A model generated the notes under the pieces. That model saw only the letters and a list, made by a program, of their open reading frames with translations. It did not search any database and was not told where the DNA came from. Both the position numbers and the translations under genes were made by a program. A stretch of DNA of 64,000 nucleotides, from NCBI GenBank assembly GCA_011037195.1, contig JAAEAF010014536.1, positions 1 to 64,000 of the forward strand, read 5' to 3'. This DNA comes from Triatoma infestans (taxonomy: Eukaryota; Arthropoda; Insecta; Hemiptera; Reduviidae). Positions 27,021 through 38,300 of this stretch are shown here, one piece after another (within the stretch, counting starts at the first letter, position 1; each line of letters starts with the position of its first letter).

Positions 27021-28008
27021 GGTTAAACACTGTTAACATTATTTCCACTAACTGCAGTTAGAGAATGTAAAAAATTAATTTGATGATAATCAATTTTGAA
27101 CGAAAATGGGGTTTAATTTTCTGCTATTTTCGTTTTGCATAATAATGCTCACATAATATTCACACGCCCACGTCACAGACCAAGAGAAAGACAATCACTT
27201 TATAGGCAAATCATGTAGACATATTATGAAAAACATTCCCAAATTATTTACATAATATTATGAAATAATATTTACTTGGAATAACTTTTTTGTAACTTTT
27301 ATTATTCAAATTTCCTTACTTCAATTATAATTATATAATGCAATTATCGCAATATTACAACATATAAAACCAACATTGCGATGTATGATGCAATAAGTTA
27401 AGACTAATGGGTTTTGAGGTAGGAATAAGGTTATGCTGTCCTCTAAAGTGCCACTTTATAATATCTAAAATGCTTCCTCAAATAGTATTAAAGAGTACTA
27501 AACATTCAATACAAATAATTATTTAGTAAATTTTTCGATTATAACCAAGTTAATTGCAGGAAAGTCGAGCGAGTTTTGCACGGCAGATATTTTTTTTAAT
27601 ATCATTTGAGGAAAGACAATTTGCATTGAAATAAAGACACATTTATCCTTCAATTATTTAAGGAAAAATAGAGTTATTGGCTTTGTTTTATCTATTGAAA
27701 AAAATAAATACTTCAAGGTTTTTTTTAATGGCCACTTTAGATTGTTATGGAAAATTTATGGTTTATAGCATATTTGTTGATTAGAAACTTCGTTCAAATA
27801 CAACATTTCAATTGGCACTAATCTTACTTCATTTTAAAGAAAATTATTATTTACTAAATGCTTTTGATATTAGAACATAATAAAATACAAAATTGAATTT
27901 AATAATTTTATTATTTTTATCTCTTGTAATAAAAAATTATCAATTAATTGCTTACAATTCTAAAAACAAACTACGTTTTAAAACGTTAAATGACGCAATT
28001 ATGAAAAG

Positions 28009-28160
28009 GTGGAAAGTTCCAGAAGCGTCTGGACTGGTAAGGTCGGTCAATACTTTGAGCAAGGTGCTGGGCGTAGTCTGGTTCGTTGCTCATCCCTAGC
28101 AAAAGCTCTTTCAATCAATAATATTGTAGTCCGCTGCAATGCTGCTACCGTTTTGCAATT
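28009..28160. other. GC-richer patch with an HSE-like trimer
   Basis: GGAAAGTTCCAGAAGCGTC (from 28011) contains GAA-AG-TTC-CA-GAA, a perfect three-unit heat-shock element. No TATA box is properly placed on either strand. The patch up to about 28160 may be part of an old LTR or similar element; it is not recognised. Confidence 0.3.
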
Positions 28161-28658
28161 GTTTTTCTCATATTTTTTTGGTATAATTTTTTACTGCATT
28201 TTTCAAAGAGGGTAATACAATTATTGATGTAATATTTCAATTTAATAATTCATTTTTAATTAATATGGGGTTCTTTTATTAAAAGAGATATTTTTAAATT
28301 AAGAAGAATAATAGAACAAGCATTCATTTATGCTAAATATTGCGTAATAATAGTAGGATATTGCGTCTCAATAACAATTATCTGGTAATGCGTAGTTTGT
28401 GCGCGATAAGGCTCTAAAATACGTAAATATGAAAAACACCTAATAAAAACTCCAAAAGCAATTAATATTTTTAGCCATTATGTCCGTTTGAACAAACTGT
28501 ATAAATCAGTAATGGTAATAAAAAGGAAAATACTAACAAAACTTTTATGTATCTTTAAATTCTTCTAAATAAACATAAAATTGTAACGAAATGCTCAGTT
28601 TTGAAGTAAAGCAAACAAATGTGTGTTTATTAAAAAATCTGGTGTGAAACACTCACAC

Positions 28659-29640
28659 TACTTTCTCTTACTCCAGTTCTCAAAATTATAACAAACAAAT
28701 TTTATAGTTTTTGCACCAAATTTAATGAAATTTGTCGAAAACTGAAAAAAACTATTCAGTAAAAGTGCACTTCCGGTTGTTCTTTGATGATTCTTCAAAC
28801 TCGGAATTTTGCGCCCTCTATTTATTTGTCTAATTAATTTTCCTTTGATGATAGGAGTTGTAATCAACTATGAGAGAACTTTAGAGGGCGCGTAACCTCC
28901 CCCCCTTCCTTAAAAAGTGCCCTAAATGAATTTTGTCAGAGAACTGTTTATATAAAAGTTGTGGATCTGTTCTAGTGTAGTTTATATAGTAGTTTCAAGA
29001 AAAATCGTCGGGGCATTTTTGAGAAAATCGCCCCCCATGAAAAGCGAAAAAATCATTTAGTAAAGTGTTTTAAAAACAAAAGCACTCCGGTATCCGATTT
29101 TCTCAAAGTCGCGAATTCACAACCTATTTATTCTAATACATATTTAAATGACCGAAATTGACATGGTGTAATAAACTGAAATAGCACTTTAGAGGTTAAC
29201 CTAACACCACCCCTCCCCTAGAAGTGCCCTTAAATGAATTTTCCTGGAGAAATGTTTCAAATAAAAGTTGTAGCTCTTTGTATGTGTAGTTGATATAGGA
29301 AGTTTAAAGAAAATCTTCGGAGCCATTTTTGAGAAAATTGCAAAAACGTAAAAAAAACAACTAGTAAAGTGGTACTTCCGGTTGAGGAATATTGACACAT
29401 AACGCACCGTCAGATCGCATGGTGATACCTAAACGGAATATCTAGTTTCAGCTTTCTACGGTTTTTCGTTTTTGAGCTATGCTGTTCACATACATACACA
29501 CACACACACACACAGACCATTTGCTAAAAACCACTTTTTTGGACTCAGGGGACCTCAAAACGGATATTTCCAGGGAAAACTCGATATCGAAAATTTGACA
29601 CGATTACAATACTTCCTCTTACTAGGAGTAAGAGAAAGTA
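28659..29640 (+). mobile_element. Non-autonomous element, 982 bp, 16-bp perfect TIRs and terminal hairpin
   Basis: TACTTTCTCTTACTCC (28659-28674) and its exact reverse complement (29625-29640) bound the element. The right end also folds on itself (ACTTCCTCTTACT against AGTAAGAGAAAGT), giving a terminal hairpin. It contains an (AC)n run near 29495 and no convincing ORF. Many fragments of it occur in this window. Superfamily is not decided: TIRs favour a cut-and-paste MITE, while the 3' hairpin is also a Helitron-like trait. Confidence 0.65.
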
Positions 29641-30059
29641 AAAATACGTATTAAATCTAGTATTTGTAACGATTAAACTAATTTCAGTTCATAATACAGT
29701 TCGTTCCAACTTCCAAATCAAATAATAATGGAAATAATTGAATATAAAAGGTCACCTGATTCTGGGAAACTTGTTTTTTTTTTTTGTTTTTTTTACATTC
29801 TGTTGCTGCTCATGTCAAATTCTCGAATCACCAGAAATAGATGTTTTGAGTTCCTCTGTTTATAAAAATAAAAAAGAATGTCTGTGTTAGAACAAAATAT
29901 CGCAAGGACGATAAATTACAGGAAGCTCAAATTTAATATTCCGTTTAGATACCATCATCAATTATCCGAATGAAGGTTTCGGTAAAAATACATTAAATGG
30001 AAATGCAACGGTAAAAAAAAAATTATGTACATTCGTAGCATAATCACGAAAAAAAACTG

Positions 30060-30760
30060 GTTTTGTAATGGTCACACTACTTTCTTTTGCTGTATTTCTC
30101 CACTTCCAATTGTCACAATTTATTTCAAAACAAGCCATACAATATTAGTTAAAGTGTAGCAAACACTTCAGAACTCTTTGTAATCAATTTTACCTAAAAA
30201 ATAATACAAATATGTGTGATAGATCTTGAATCAAATAAATATTTAATAGTTAGGTTAGGCAAATTTAAAAAAAAAAAAATCTGCAGTGAAACTCTCTTTA
30301 TTGCAATTATTTCAATTCTTTGTCTGTTGCCGTAATGTTAAGCAGTTTAGTAACGTAAGCTGTTTAGTAATGTTAAGGCTTACCAAAGATTTTCCAGAAA
30401 CCTTATAAATTCAATTTTCCCAGAAAATTTATGAAATAAATACGATAGTTTTGTACAGATATCGAGTTTAAATAAATCTATTTCCAGCTAATCGTTTTTC
30501 TCTAAACTTTTAATATCATTGCATTTAATGTAGGTTACTATTAAATAGATAATAGCCCTGTACCTTGCACTGAAGTGTACTGTAGAGAAAAGCAGTCTGT
30601 TGCTGCACTCATAGAATCTTACAGAAATAGTTATCCTGAAAAAATGTTTCAAATAAAAGTGATAGCCGTGTGTGTATTTAAAAAAAAATCGCGAAAACTT
30701 AAAAAGCATTCAGTAAACTTCCGTTTGACTTATTAGTACGGAGCAAAACTATCATATTAA
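30060..30760 (+). repeat. TIR/hairpin family copy, degraded
   Basis: It starts CACACTACTTTCTTTTGCTG (30071), like the left end of the complete copy. Near 30640 AATGTTTCAAATAAAAGTGATAGCC and ATCGCGAAAAC match its interior. Confidence 0.5.
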
Positions 30761-30819
30761 ATATAAAAAGAATCAAACAAATGAACTAAATGAAATATAC
30801 ATAATTACATATTAGTGGC

Positions 30820-30923
30820 TAAAAAAAAGTCACTATCTAGAGCGCTCAAAACATTTTTACTTTTTCATTCCAGATTTTGAATGTGAAAAAATGTTTTTAG
30901 CGAATTGTGTGTGTATGTGTGTT

Positions 30924-30960
<37 letters not shown>

Positions 30961-31270
30961 GTTTTACAGAATATCTCAAAACGAAAAGTCGCAAGAATTT
31001 CAAACTTGGTATTCCGTTCACCGCATCACTAAGATTTCGGGCAAAATTCATCAACCGAAAAAGCGACTTTACTGATTTTTTTTTCAGTTTTGTCCTGATT
31101 TTCTAGAAAACGGCTCCAACGATTATCTTTAACTTGGTATAAAAACTGTTCATACAAAGAACTACAACTTTTATTTGAAACATTTCTCCGGAAAAATTCA
31201 TTTAAGGGCACTTTTTGGGGAGAGTGGGGTTATGGTTTCCTATTCTAAAGTGCTATTTCAGTTTATTATA
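30820..31270 (-). repeat. TIR/hairpin family copy, minus orientation
   Basis: TTTGAAACATTTCTCCGG and AATTCATTTAAGGGCACTTT are reverse complements of blocks in the 28659-29640 copy. A (TG)n(AG)n microsatellite at 30907-30961 sits where that copy has (AC)n. Confidence 0.65.
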
Positions 31271-31740
31271 CAATTCTATCATCTAAATTTTCATCTATCA
31301 TTATCATTCTATCATCTGCTATTTTCTCTAAAACGGCTCCGATGATTTTCTTTAAACTTTAAATATTAACTACACATATAAGGAGCTAAAACTTTTATTT
31401 GAAACATTTCTTCCGAAAAATTCATTTAAGGGGACTTTTGGCGGAGAGATGAGGATTATGTTTACCTCTAATGTGCCACAATGTGCTATACACTTCTATC
31501 AACTAAATAGAATTAATTAGAATTGTACAAGTTGACAAAATTCACACTTTGAAGAAAATCGGTTGACCGGAAGTGCGATTTTTTAGAATAGATTTTTGAG
31601 CTTTTTGAAATTTTCTCAAAAACTGTTATAATAATGATTTTCTTTAAAATGGAGTACTTGCTGCATTGATAGAAACGTATTACTTTCATCTGAAATTTTT
31701 TTCCCAAAAAAATTGATTTTAGAGGGGTATTAAAAGGTCT
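31270..31740 (-). repeat. Second TIR/hairpin family copy, minus orientation
   Basis: It repeats the order of the preceding copy (AAAACGGCTCCGATGATTTT, TATTTGAAACATTTCTTCCG, CATTTAAGGGGACTTT, then TTGACCGGAAGTGCGATTTT). It is diverged and lacks clear ends. Confidence 0.6.
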
Positions 31741-31949
31741 GCCAATGTTTTAATGAAGGGAGGTCTGTCAATAGGTTTTAAATATATACTTCACAAGCTT
31801 TGTTGGTTTCAACAGAGGGCGCTTTATACAAGTTCGCTCAGGTATAGAAATATAATCCCTACAACCTTTGTTTATGGTCAGCCTAACTAAACATTGTAAA
31901 CATAACAATTTGAAAGAAAATTTGTTAATTTAATTGTATTAATTGGAGT

Positions 31950-32160
31950 AATAGAAAGTCGTGTGAGTTTTTTCACAAAGTTTTTTCCTTCCCACACTTT
32001 TAGAGAGCAGCTGGACGGAAACCTCAGCAGGTGGTAACGTGGGGCAAGCCCCCTTAGGGGACAGAGAATGTTCGGAGCGCAGTCTATTATATACATGTCC
32101 ACAAAAGCCTGGGAATTCTCTGCTTTTTATTCCAAGTAGGGGAGGAAGTATAATTTGAAA
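31950..32160. other. GC-richer fragment, unrecognised
   Basis: A block around 32000-32090 (GCAGCTGGACGG; AGCCCCCTTAGGGG) is GC-rich against AT-rich flanks. No ORF or RNA gene is supported. Confidence 0.3.
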
Positions 32161-32369
32161 ACATTTTCTCCCTTTAAAATGAAAATAAACATTACATTGT
32201 TAAATTATTATTAGAAGCCAAACCTAATTTTTGAAAGTGTCATATGAACTTAAAACAGGTCTAGTAACTCAGCGTCTCTATCAACAAAATTAACTACACG
32301 ATTCAATTTGGTTGAAGTAAAAGTTTTAGTTGGATTATAAAAATGTTTAATTTTGTTGAAAAAATGCTT

Positions 32370-32620
32370 ATTGGGCTAAAAATAAAATTATTTATTTATT
32401 TGCATTAGGGGCTTGAGCCTCATGCAAACGAGTAGGGAAAGTTGCTTATAAAATTTTAATCTAGGCAGATAATATAGAAAATAGTAAAATTAAAAAGAAG
32501 GAAAAACAAAATACAAAATATATTTACAATTAAAATAAAATATGTATTACAATATAAATCTCTATTTAAACTAAAAACAGTAACCATGCAAATGTAAAAA
32601 TAGAAGAATAAACTATAAAG
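32370..32620 (-). mobile_element. Possible 3' end of a non-LTR retrotransposon
   Basis: Read on the minus strand, a unique block with GAGGCTCAAGCCCCTAATGC is followed by (AAAT)n (plus strand ATTTATTTATTTGC), the usual look of a non-LTR 3' end with an AAAT-rich tail. No coding part was found. Confidence 0.35.
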
Positions 32621-35100
32621 GTCATATTTCAACTAAGTAGTTTTATTTTTAACTTAAACCTTATTTTATGAAACAAAGACTTTTGATATAATACTTTTTA
32701 AATATAAAAGTATACATTTTAATTTAACAAAATTTACCTAAATTTCCAAATATATTAATAAAATAGCCTTCATAAAATAACTTGTTTCCTTTCAGCAATA
32801 GTTTTAGGATCTAGCATAATATGTTCCAATCTTCATTTGTATTAATATTAAAATATTGTATAAGAAAAGAGTAAATACGGCAAAAACCCAAAATATGTTA
32901 TAAATTCTCAGGTAAATTTAAATTGAAGAGTTTGATTTTTGATCCATTGAAATAGAAATAGAATAAATGTTAGTTTTAACATATAACTCCCTTAGGTTTT
33001 GATTTGTGTCAATAAACGGGTAAAATCTAACGGCAAATTGAGAGAGACAAGTAAGTAGGGTATTTATTTTAGAATTATAAATTTCACTATAGTAATGACT
33101 AATTTTGATTGTAACAATTGATCCTGGTCTTTTTTTAGAATTTAATTTTTATACGTTTGTAGGATATCCGGTATAATTTTATTTAATGTGCAACGATCTT
33201 GATTAAAAACTATATCTGAATAGTGAATAGGGAATAACAGGTTTCTTAATTGCGATATTCAATTATATTTATTGCATATACCAGCATTAGATAACGCCAG
33301 TAATTTGTTAAAATAAATTTTATGGTATAAAATTATCTTTATGATATATATCTCTCTTCTCAAAGACCTAAAATACGCGTTCACCATCTTAAAGACAAGT
33401 TCAAATATATAATGAAGAAGTATTGAATTATGTATGAATAACTTCGAATAGTAGTGGAGAATTCACAGTTTTTTGTGCACATTTATAGTAACCTGGAGAA
33501 GTATAGAGAACTCTACTCTAAGGTGCTTGCCCTACTCTACCATCTACTGGTAGATGCAGCTGGTACAGCTGCTCTCTAAAGCAAATATGGTAAGAATATC
33601 CCAGCGAATAGTAGTTAAATTAATAAAAAGTAAACAACTACATTATTTATTTCATTAAATATTTACTTTTTTATATATATTCATTTAATGCTTTTGATAT
33701 AGCAAAATTATTTTTTTTTTTGAGAGAGTGGCTACTGATTATGTTAGTATTTTTAATGGAGTGTTGATGTAAATTTTGACTGTCCCTTATTGCTGCAAAA
33801 GGCAGTATGCGATCTTATTAAATTTTGGAAGTAGGCATTGCATCAAAGAATGTTTTGAGATTAGAGCACAAATGAGAATGGTTTTAACAAATAGTGTGTT
33901 TATGTATGCGTATATGTGAGCAGAACATCCCAAAAACCAAAAAAAATTCGCATAAGCATGAACTATATTTCTTAAGGAATCATTAGGAAATCTAATATGA
34001 AAGTTTTGGTCAAATTCCTTCAACTGGAATTGCGATTTTCTTGAAAATGTCTTCAATAATATTCATGAAATTGTATGCAAACTACAGATACATATACCTA
34101 TTACTTTTATTGCAAATTAGTTCAAGAAAAATTCTTTTGTGCTGTAACTGTAGCTTACATGATAATTTTGAAGATTCGTTATCATTCAAATAATTGATTT
34201 TACAGGGACTGTTTGGTATTCAATTCATAATTGAAAATAGATAATAGATTAAATTGGGTTCGATTAAAAAAAAGACATCAAAGTATGCTAATATTACTTC
34301 AAATATTTTTAATATTCACTCAGTAATTAAAATCAAAGCTTTAAATGACTCGTCAGCTTAATCTATAACAATAGGCTATTTTAAACATTAATCATGGTAT
34401 GCTTGCAGAAACGTGAGACTTGTTATTTCGTTATCGCATAAAATATTTCAAAACAATAGACATTTCTAATCAGTATCCCTCATCTATAAAATATTTATCT
34501 CTTGCTAATAACATTGTCTTATATATAGGTGATTTTTTGTTACTTTAATCTTTTATTTTTATATTACAATAATATAAGTTATTACTATTATAACAGTTAA
34601 TAAAAAAGAAATACACATTGTAATTGTAGCTGATTGAACACTTCAAATTCAAAATTCTTCCTGACAAAAACGAGAAAGCATTCTCCAAATTAGACCGAGA
34701 AATTAGCCAATTTAAATAGGTATGGAAAAAGATGACCAGCTATACATTAATTCTATTTAAAAATCGTAGCAAGTTTGTTATGTAAACCAACGAAGGAGAA
34801 ATAACCCCCAGACCTTGAAGAATTTACACGCAATGTAAAGCATTATTTTTTATCAAGCGTCAGTAGTGAAGAGCTCGATCTTTTCGAAGGAAGAGAAATT
34901 TCAAGTAGAATCGTTCAAAAAGCAACCAACAGATAGCAACGTCGGAGCATCAACACATGTTTCTCTCTGAAGAAGGTTTCGTTAGTTTAAAAATCTTATC
35001 CGTTGTAGGGAATATGCTGGTGCTTTGATAAAATTCCTTTGTTTGAGGACGTGATTAATAGTGTTTGATGGGTTAGTGGACATTTTTAATGGTTAAATTG
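32620..35100. other. AT-rich region upstream of park
   Basis: About 33720-34110 has weak similarity to the TIR/hairpin family (TCAACTGGAATTGCGATTTT). The last few hundred bases before 35131 should hold the park promoter and 5' UTR, but no TATA, initiator or DPE combination is convincing. Confidence 0.4.
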
Positions 35101-35130
35101 AATTTTAGATAACTATTAGCTTTTTTAAAT

Positions 35131-35385
35131 ATGTTTTTATTTGATTTCTTCTGGTCTATTTGGTATGCTATTACTCATATTCTTTACGCAAGTAGTAATA
35201 CCTTAACAAGAGGTCTTAGTATTTACATAAAATCAAATAAAGGATGTACACTTTCCATTGATATTGATCCTAAATGGGATATTAAAAATGTAAAGGAGAT
35301 CATATCTCCCAAAATTGGATTGCCCCCAGAAGATATGGAAATCATATTTGCCGGGAAAGTTTTGGATGATTCAACTGTTATAGAG
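35131..35385 (+). CDS. park: park exon 1: start and most of the ubiquitin-like domain
   Basis: It encodes residues 1-85 and ends in phase 0 before GTATTA. The first 29 residues are a hydrophobic/aromatic extension of the insect type. WDIKNVKE and IIFAGK are typical ubiquitin-like-domain segments. Intron 1 is only 74 bp. Confidence 0.95.
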
Positions 35386-38300
35386 GTATTAAGCAAATTA
35401 TATTTTAAAATTAGCATTGAGTTACATAATAGTTTTTAAAATAAGTTGTTATTTTAAAGGACTGCGATTTGGGTGAAAAAAGTACATTGCATCTTGTCAC
35501 TCAAACTGGAAAACAATATACTGGTTCTCGGCCACTCAATCAGATTGTAGCTCTTGATGAAGAAGAACCTCTGGCTGTGGAAGATAGTGACGCCCACTCT
35601 CAACAACCAAATCCTGCCTATCAAACTACACATTTTTTTGTTTATTGCGCAAATTGTCGGGGAGGACCTAGGCATGGAAAATTAAGAGTAAGGTGTGCTG
35701 AATGTGGCAGTGGAGCATTTACCGTAGATAGAGATCCCGCCTCATGGGAAGATGTTCTTCAAGGTCGCAGTATATCTGGAAGTTGCCAGCAGGATGGTTG
35801 TAAAGTAATTTATGCATTAGCGCTTTTAATTTAATTTCAAAGAAAAAGTGGATAGATGAATATAATTCTTAAAATAAAATAAAATACGAAGGAATTGGCC
35901 TACAGATTAAAAAATAATTTTATTCATTACAGACAAAAATGTTAACCTATGAAGTATTCAGAAAACTAAATTAAATTCAGTCAATTAAATAAAATCAGAG
36001 CTTTTTAAAATTAAAAAAATGTTATCCAATTAAACAATGAAATATTGCCCCACCTCATTTAAAGCTTTCCACGGGTAATTTACAAGTATCTCTGAAAGGT
36101 TTATTTTCTATATATTACTCGCTTTGTCATTTAGTTAACCAAACTGTCTTATACACTTTTCCTTGTTATCCACACTAATTACAGGCTGGGGTAGTCTCCT
36201 GGGCACAGTTCTACTTCAGATGTGGAAATCACTCAAGGTCTGGTGAGGACGATAAGGATGAGGCAGTTCCGTTATATCTCATCAGAGCAAATACAAGAAG
36301 TGTTCCATGTTTAGCATGTACTGATGTGCTGTAAGTGCTACCAAATTCAGCATAAACCTCAAATTTATAAGAATAATTTTCTAATTTTTTTTTTAATTAA
36401 ACTGCTCCCTAATTTCAGTTACTTGAATTTGGTTTTTGACATTTATTAAGATCTTTCTGGAGTTAGATATGTTTTGGACACAGAAGGAAAAGAAAAGAAC
36501 TTGATGAAAAAAGAAAGAAAAGAAATTGAACTGAATATTGAAGTTTCATATTTATTTTAATCTTCATATTTATTTAATCAACCTTCCAAACATAAAAATG
36601 ATGTGTTACTATATACAGAAGAGCCGTGAGCTTTATTTCAGTTGGGGTTTTCATTCCTTTTTCCAAGGCTTGCTTATTTGATGATTATGTTTGAATATGA
36701 TTCCATTGTGGTTAGTTTTTATATGCAGATAATCTGGCATAGCTGTTATGCCGAAGTTTAATTCCAAGGTGGAAGTTGCAATCTACGAATGCTTAATAGT
36801 AAATATAAAGGATTGACAAAAATCAGCTGTATCTACGCAATAAAATTCTAGGAAATAATTCAAAGAATCTACGGGAACTATAATTTTATGTTTATCTTAA
36901 TCAAATGGAAGGGATCATTGTAATTTTAACGAAGAATCTTCCGGCATTTTATACTTCCATACCGTTACTAAAGAGGTAATCCTTAACTTTCATGGTATTT
37001 TATAAAATTCATAGTTTTCGGATCTTTCAAGGCTTTGGTTTTCTGTCTATAGTGATACAAAGTACCTATAATGAATATAAACAAAGAAATGTTTCTGTAT
37101 ACCTTCACTAATTAACTTACCATATAACTTATTAATTTCTAGTTAAGTTTATCTTATTTTTACCGTTGGTTTATCTATGTTATCTGTTGCAGAGTAGCAT
37201 TAGCAATACATTTAAAACAATAATTATTAAATATTTTCAATATAAATATTAATACATCTTTTCCTCTTTACTTGGATGGTGATTTGACAAAAATTGTTCC
37301 TTTCCTTTTTAAGGGATGTAGTATTAGTGTTCCCCTGCTCCGATGGTCATACAACTTGTCTTCCGTGTTTCGAACAGTACTGTATTAGCAGATTGAGAGA
37401 AAGAAGGTATGTTTATGAAGAACGTTTTGGTTACACACTTCCATGTCCAATTGGTTGTCCAGGATCGTATATAGCTGAGCCGCATCATTTTAGGATACTC
37501 CCAGATCAGCTGGTATATTAAAACTTCTTAGTTTAATAGGATTATGTTTATTTTGTTAGTTGTATATAGACTCAACCAAAAAAAAAAAAAGGAAAATGGG
37601 ACACTTAGTTTTTCATTAATAAATAACATTGCAACAATCTTTTTTTAATTCAATTCGCTTTCTAAATAGTATCGCGTCGTGTTGTTTGTTTACATACACT
37701 TGGACTCTAAACCGGCGGGGCATCAATGAGGTTGAACGGTCTCTTGGATAAAGGCAAGTTAATTCTTGTATAGCAATACAAATTCTCAAAGTGCTAGAGA
37801 CTGATCACGAGCTCAAAAACTCCTCCTGAGTCTATCCTAAAGATGTTCTACAGGATTCATATCCGGAGAACGTGAGACCATTCGATCACATTTATACTGA
37901 CTTTCTCCAAGAAGCGGGTGACAACTCTAGCTGTGGGTGGGCTGGCGTTATCATGCATTAGCATAAATGGAGCAAACGGTATGGCTTCTAGAAGAACTTC
38001 AACATACCTAGCAGCGGTCATTGCGCCATTTTCAACAATTAACTCGGTGCAGGCCTCCAAACTTATCCTGCCCTATATCTAACATAAGTGATTGTCGAAA
38101 GAAAAGGAGCACATCCGTTAGTAATAAATTGAATAATACAGACCAAATCGCTTTTTATCTGTGAAGAGTACAGCCCCTCTATTAACTTACAGTCCAATGG
38201 AGATGCCGATTGCCCAAAACTTAGCTGCTTATACCATGATTCCTGGTTAGTATTGGCCTTGATTGCTAGTCCCCAAGCCATCCGACCTACTTCTCGCCAT

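Noticed and set aside
30891..31106. ORF through the (GT)n(GA)n microsatellite
   Set aside because: Open only because of the dinucleotide repeat.
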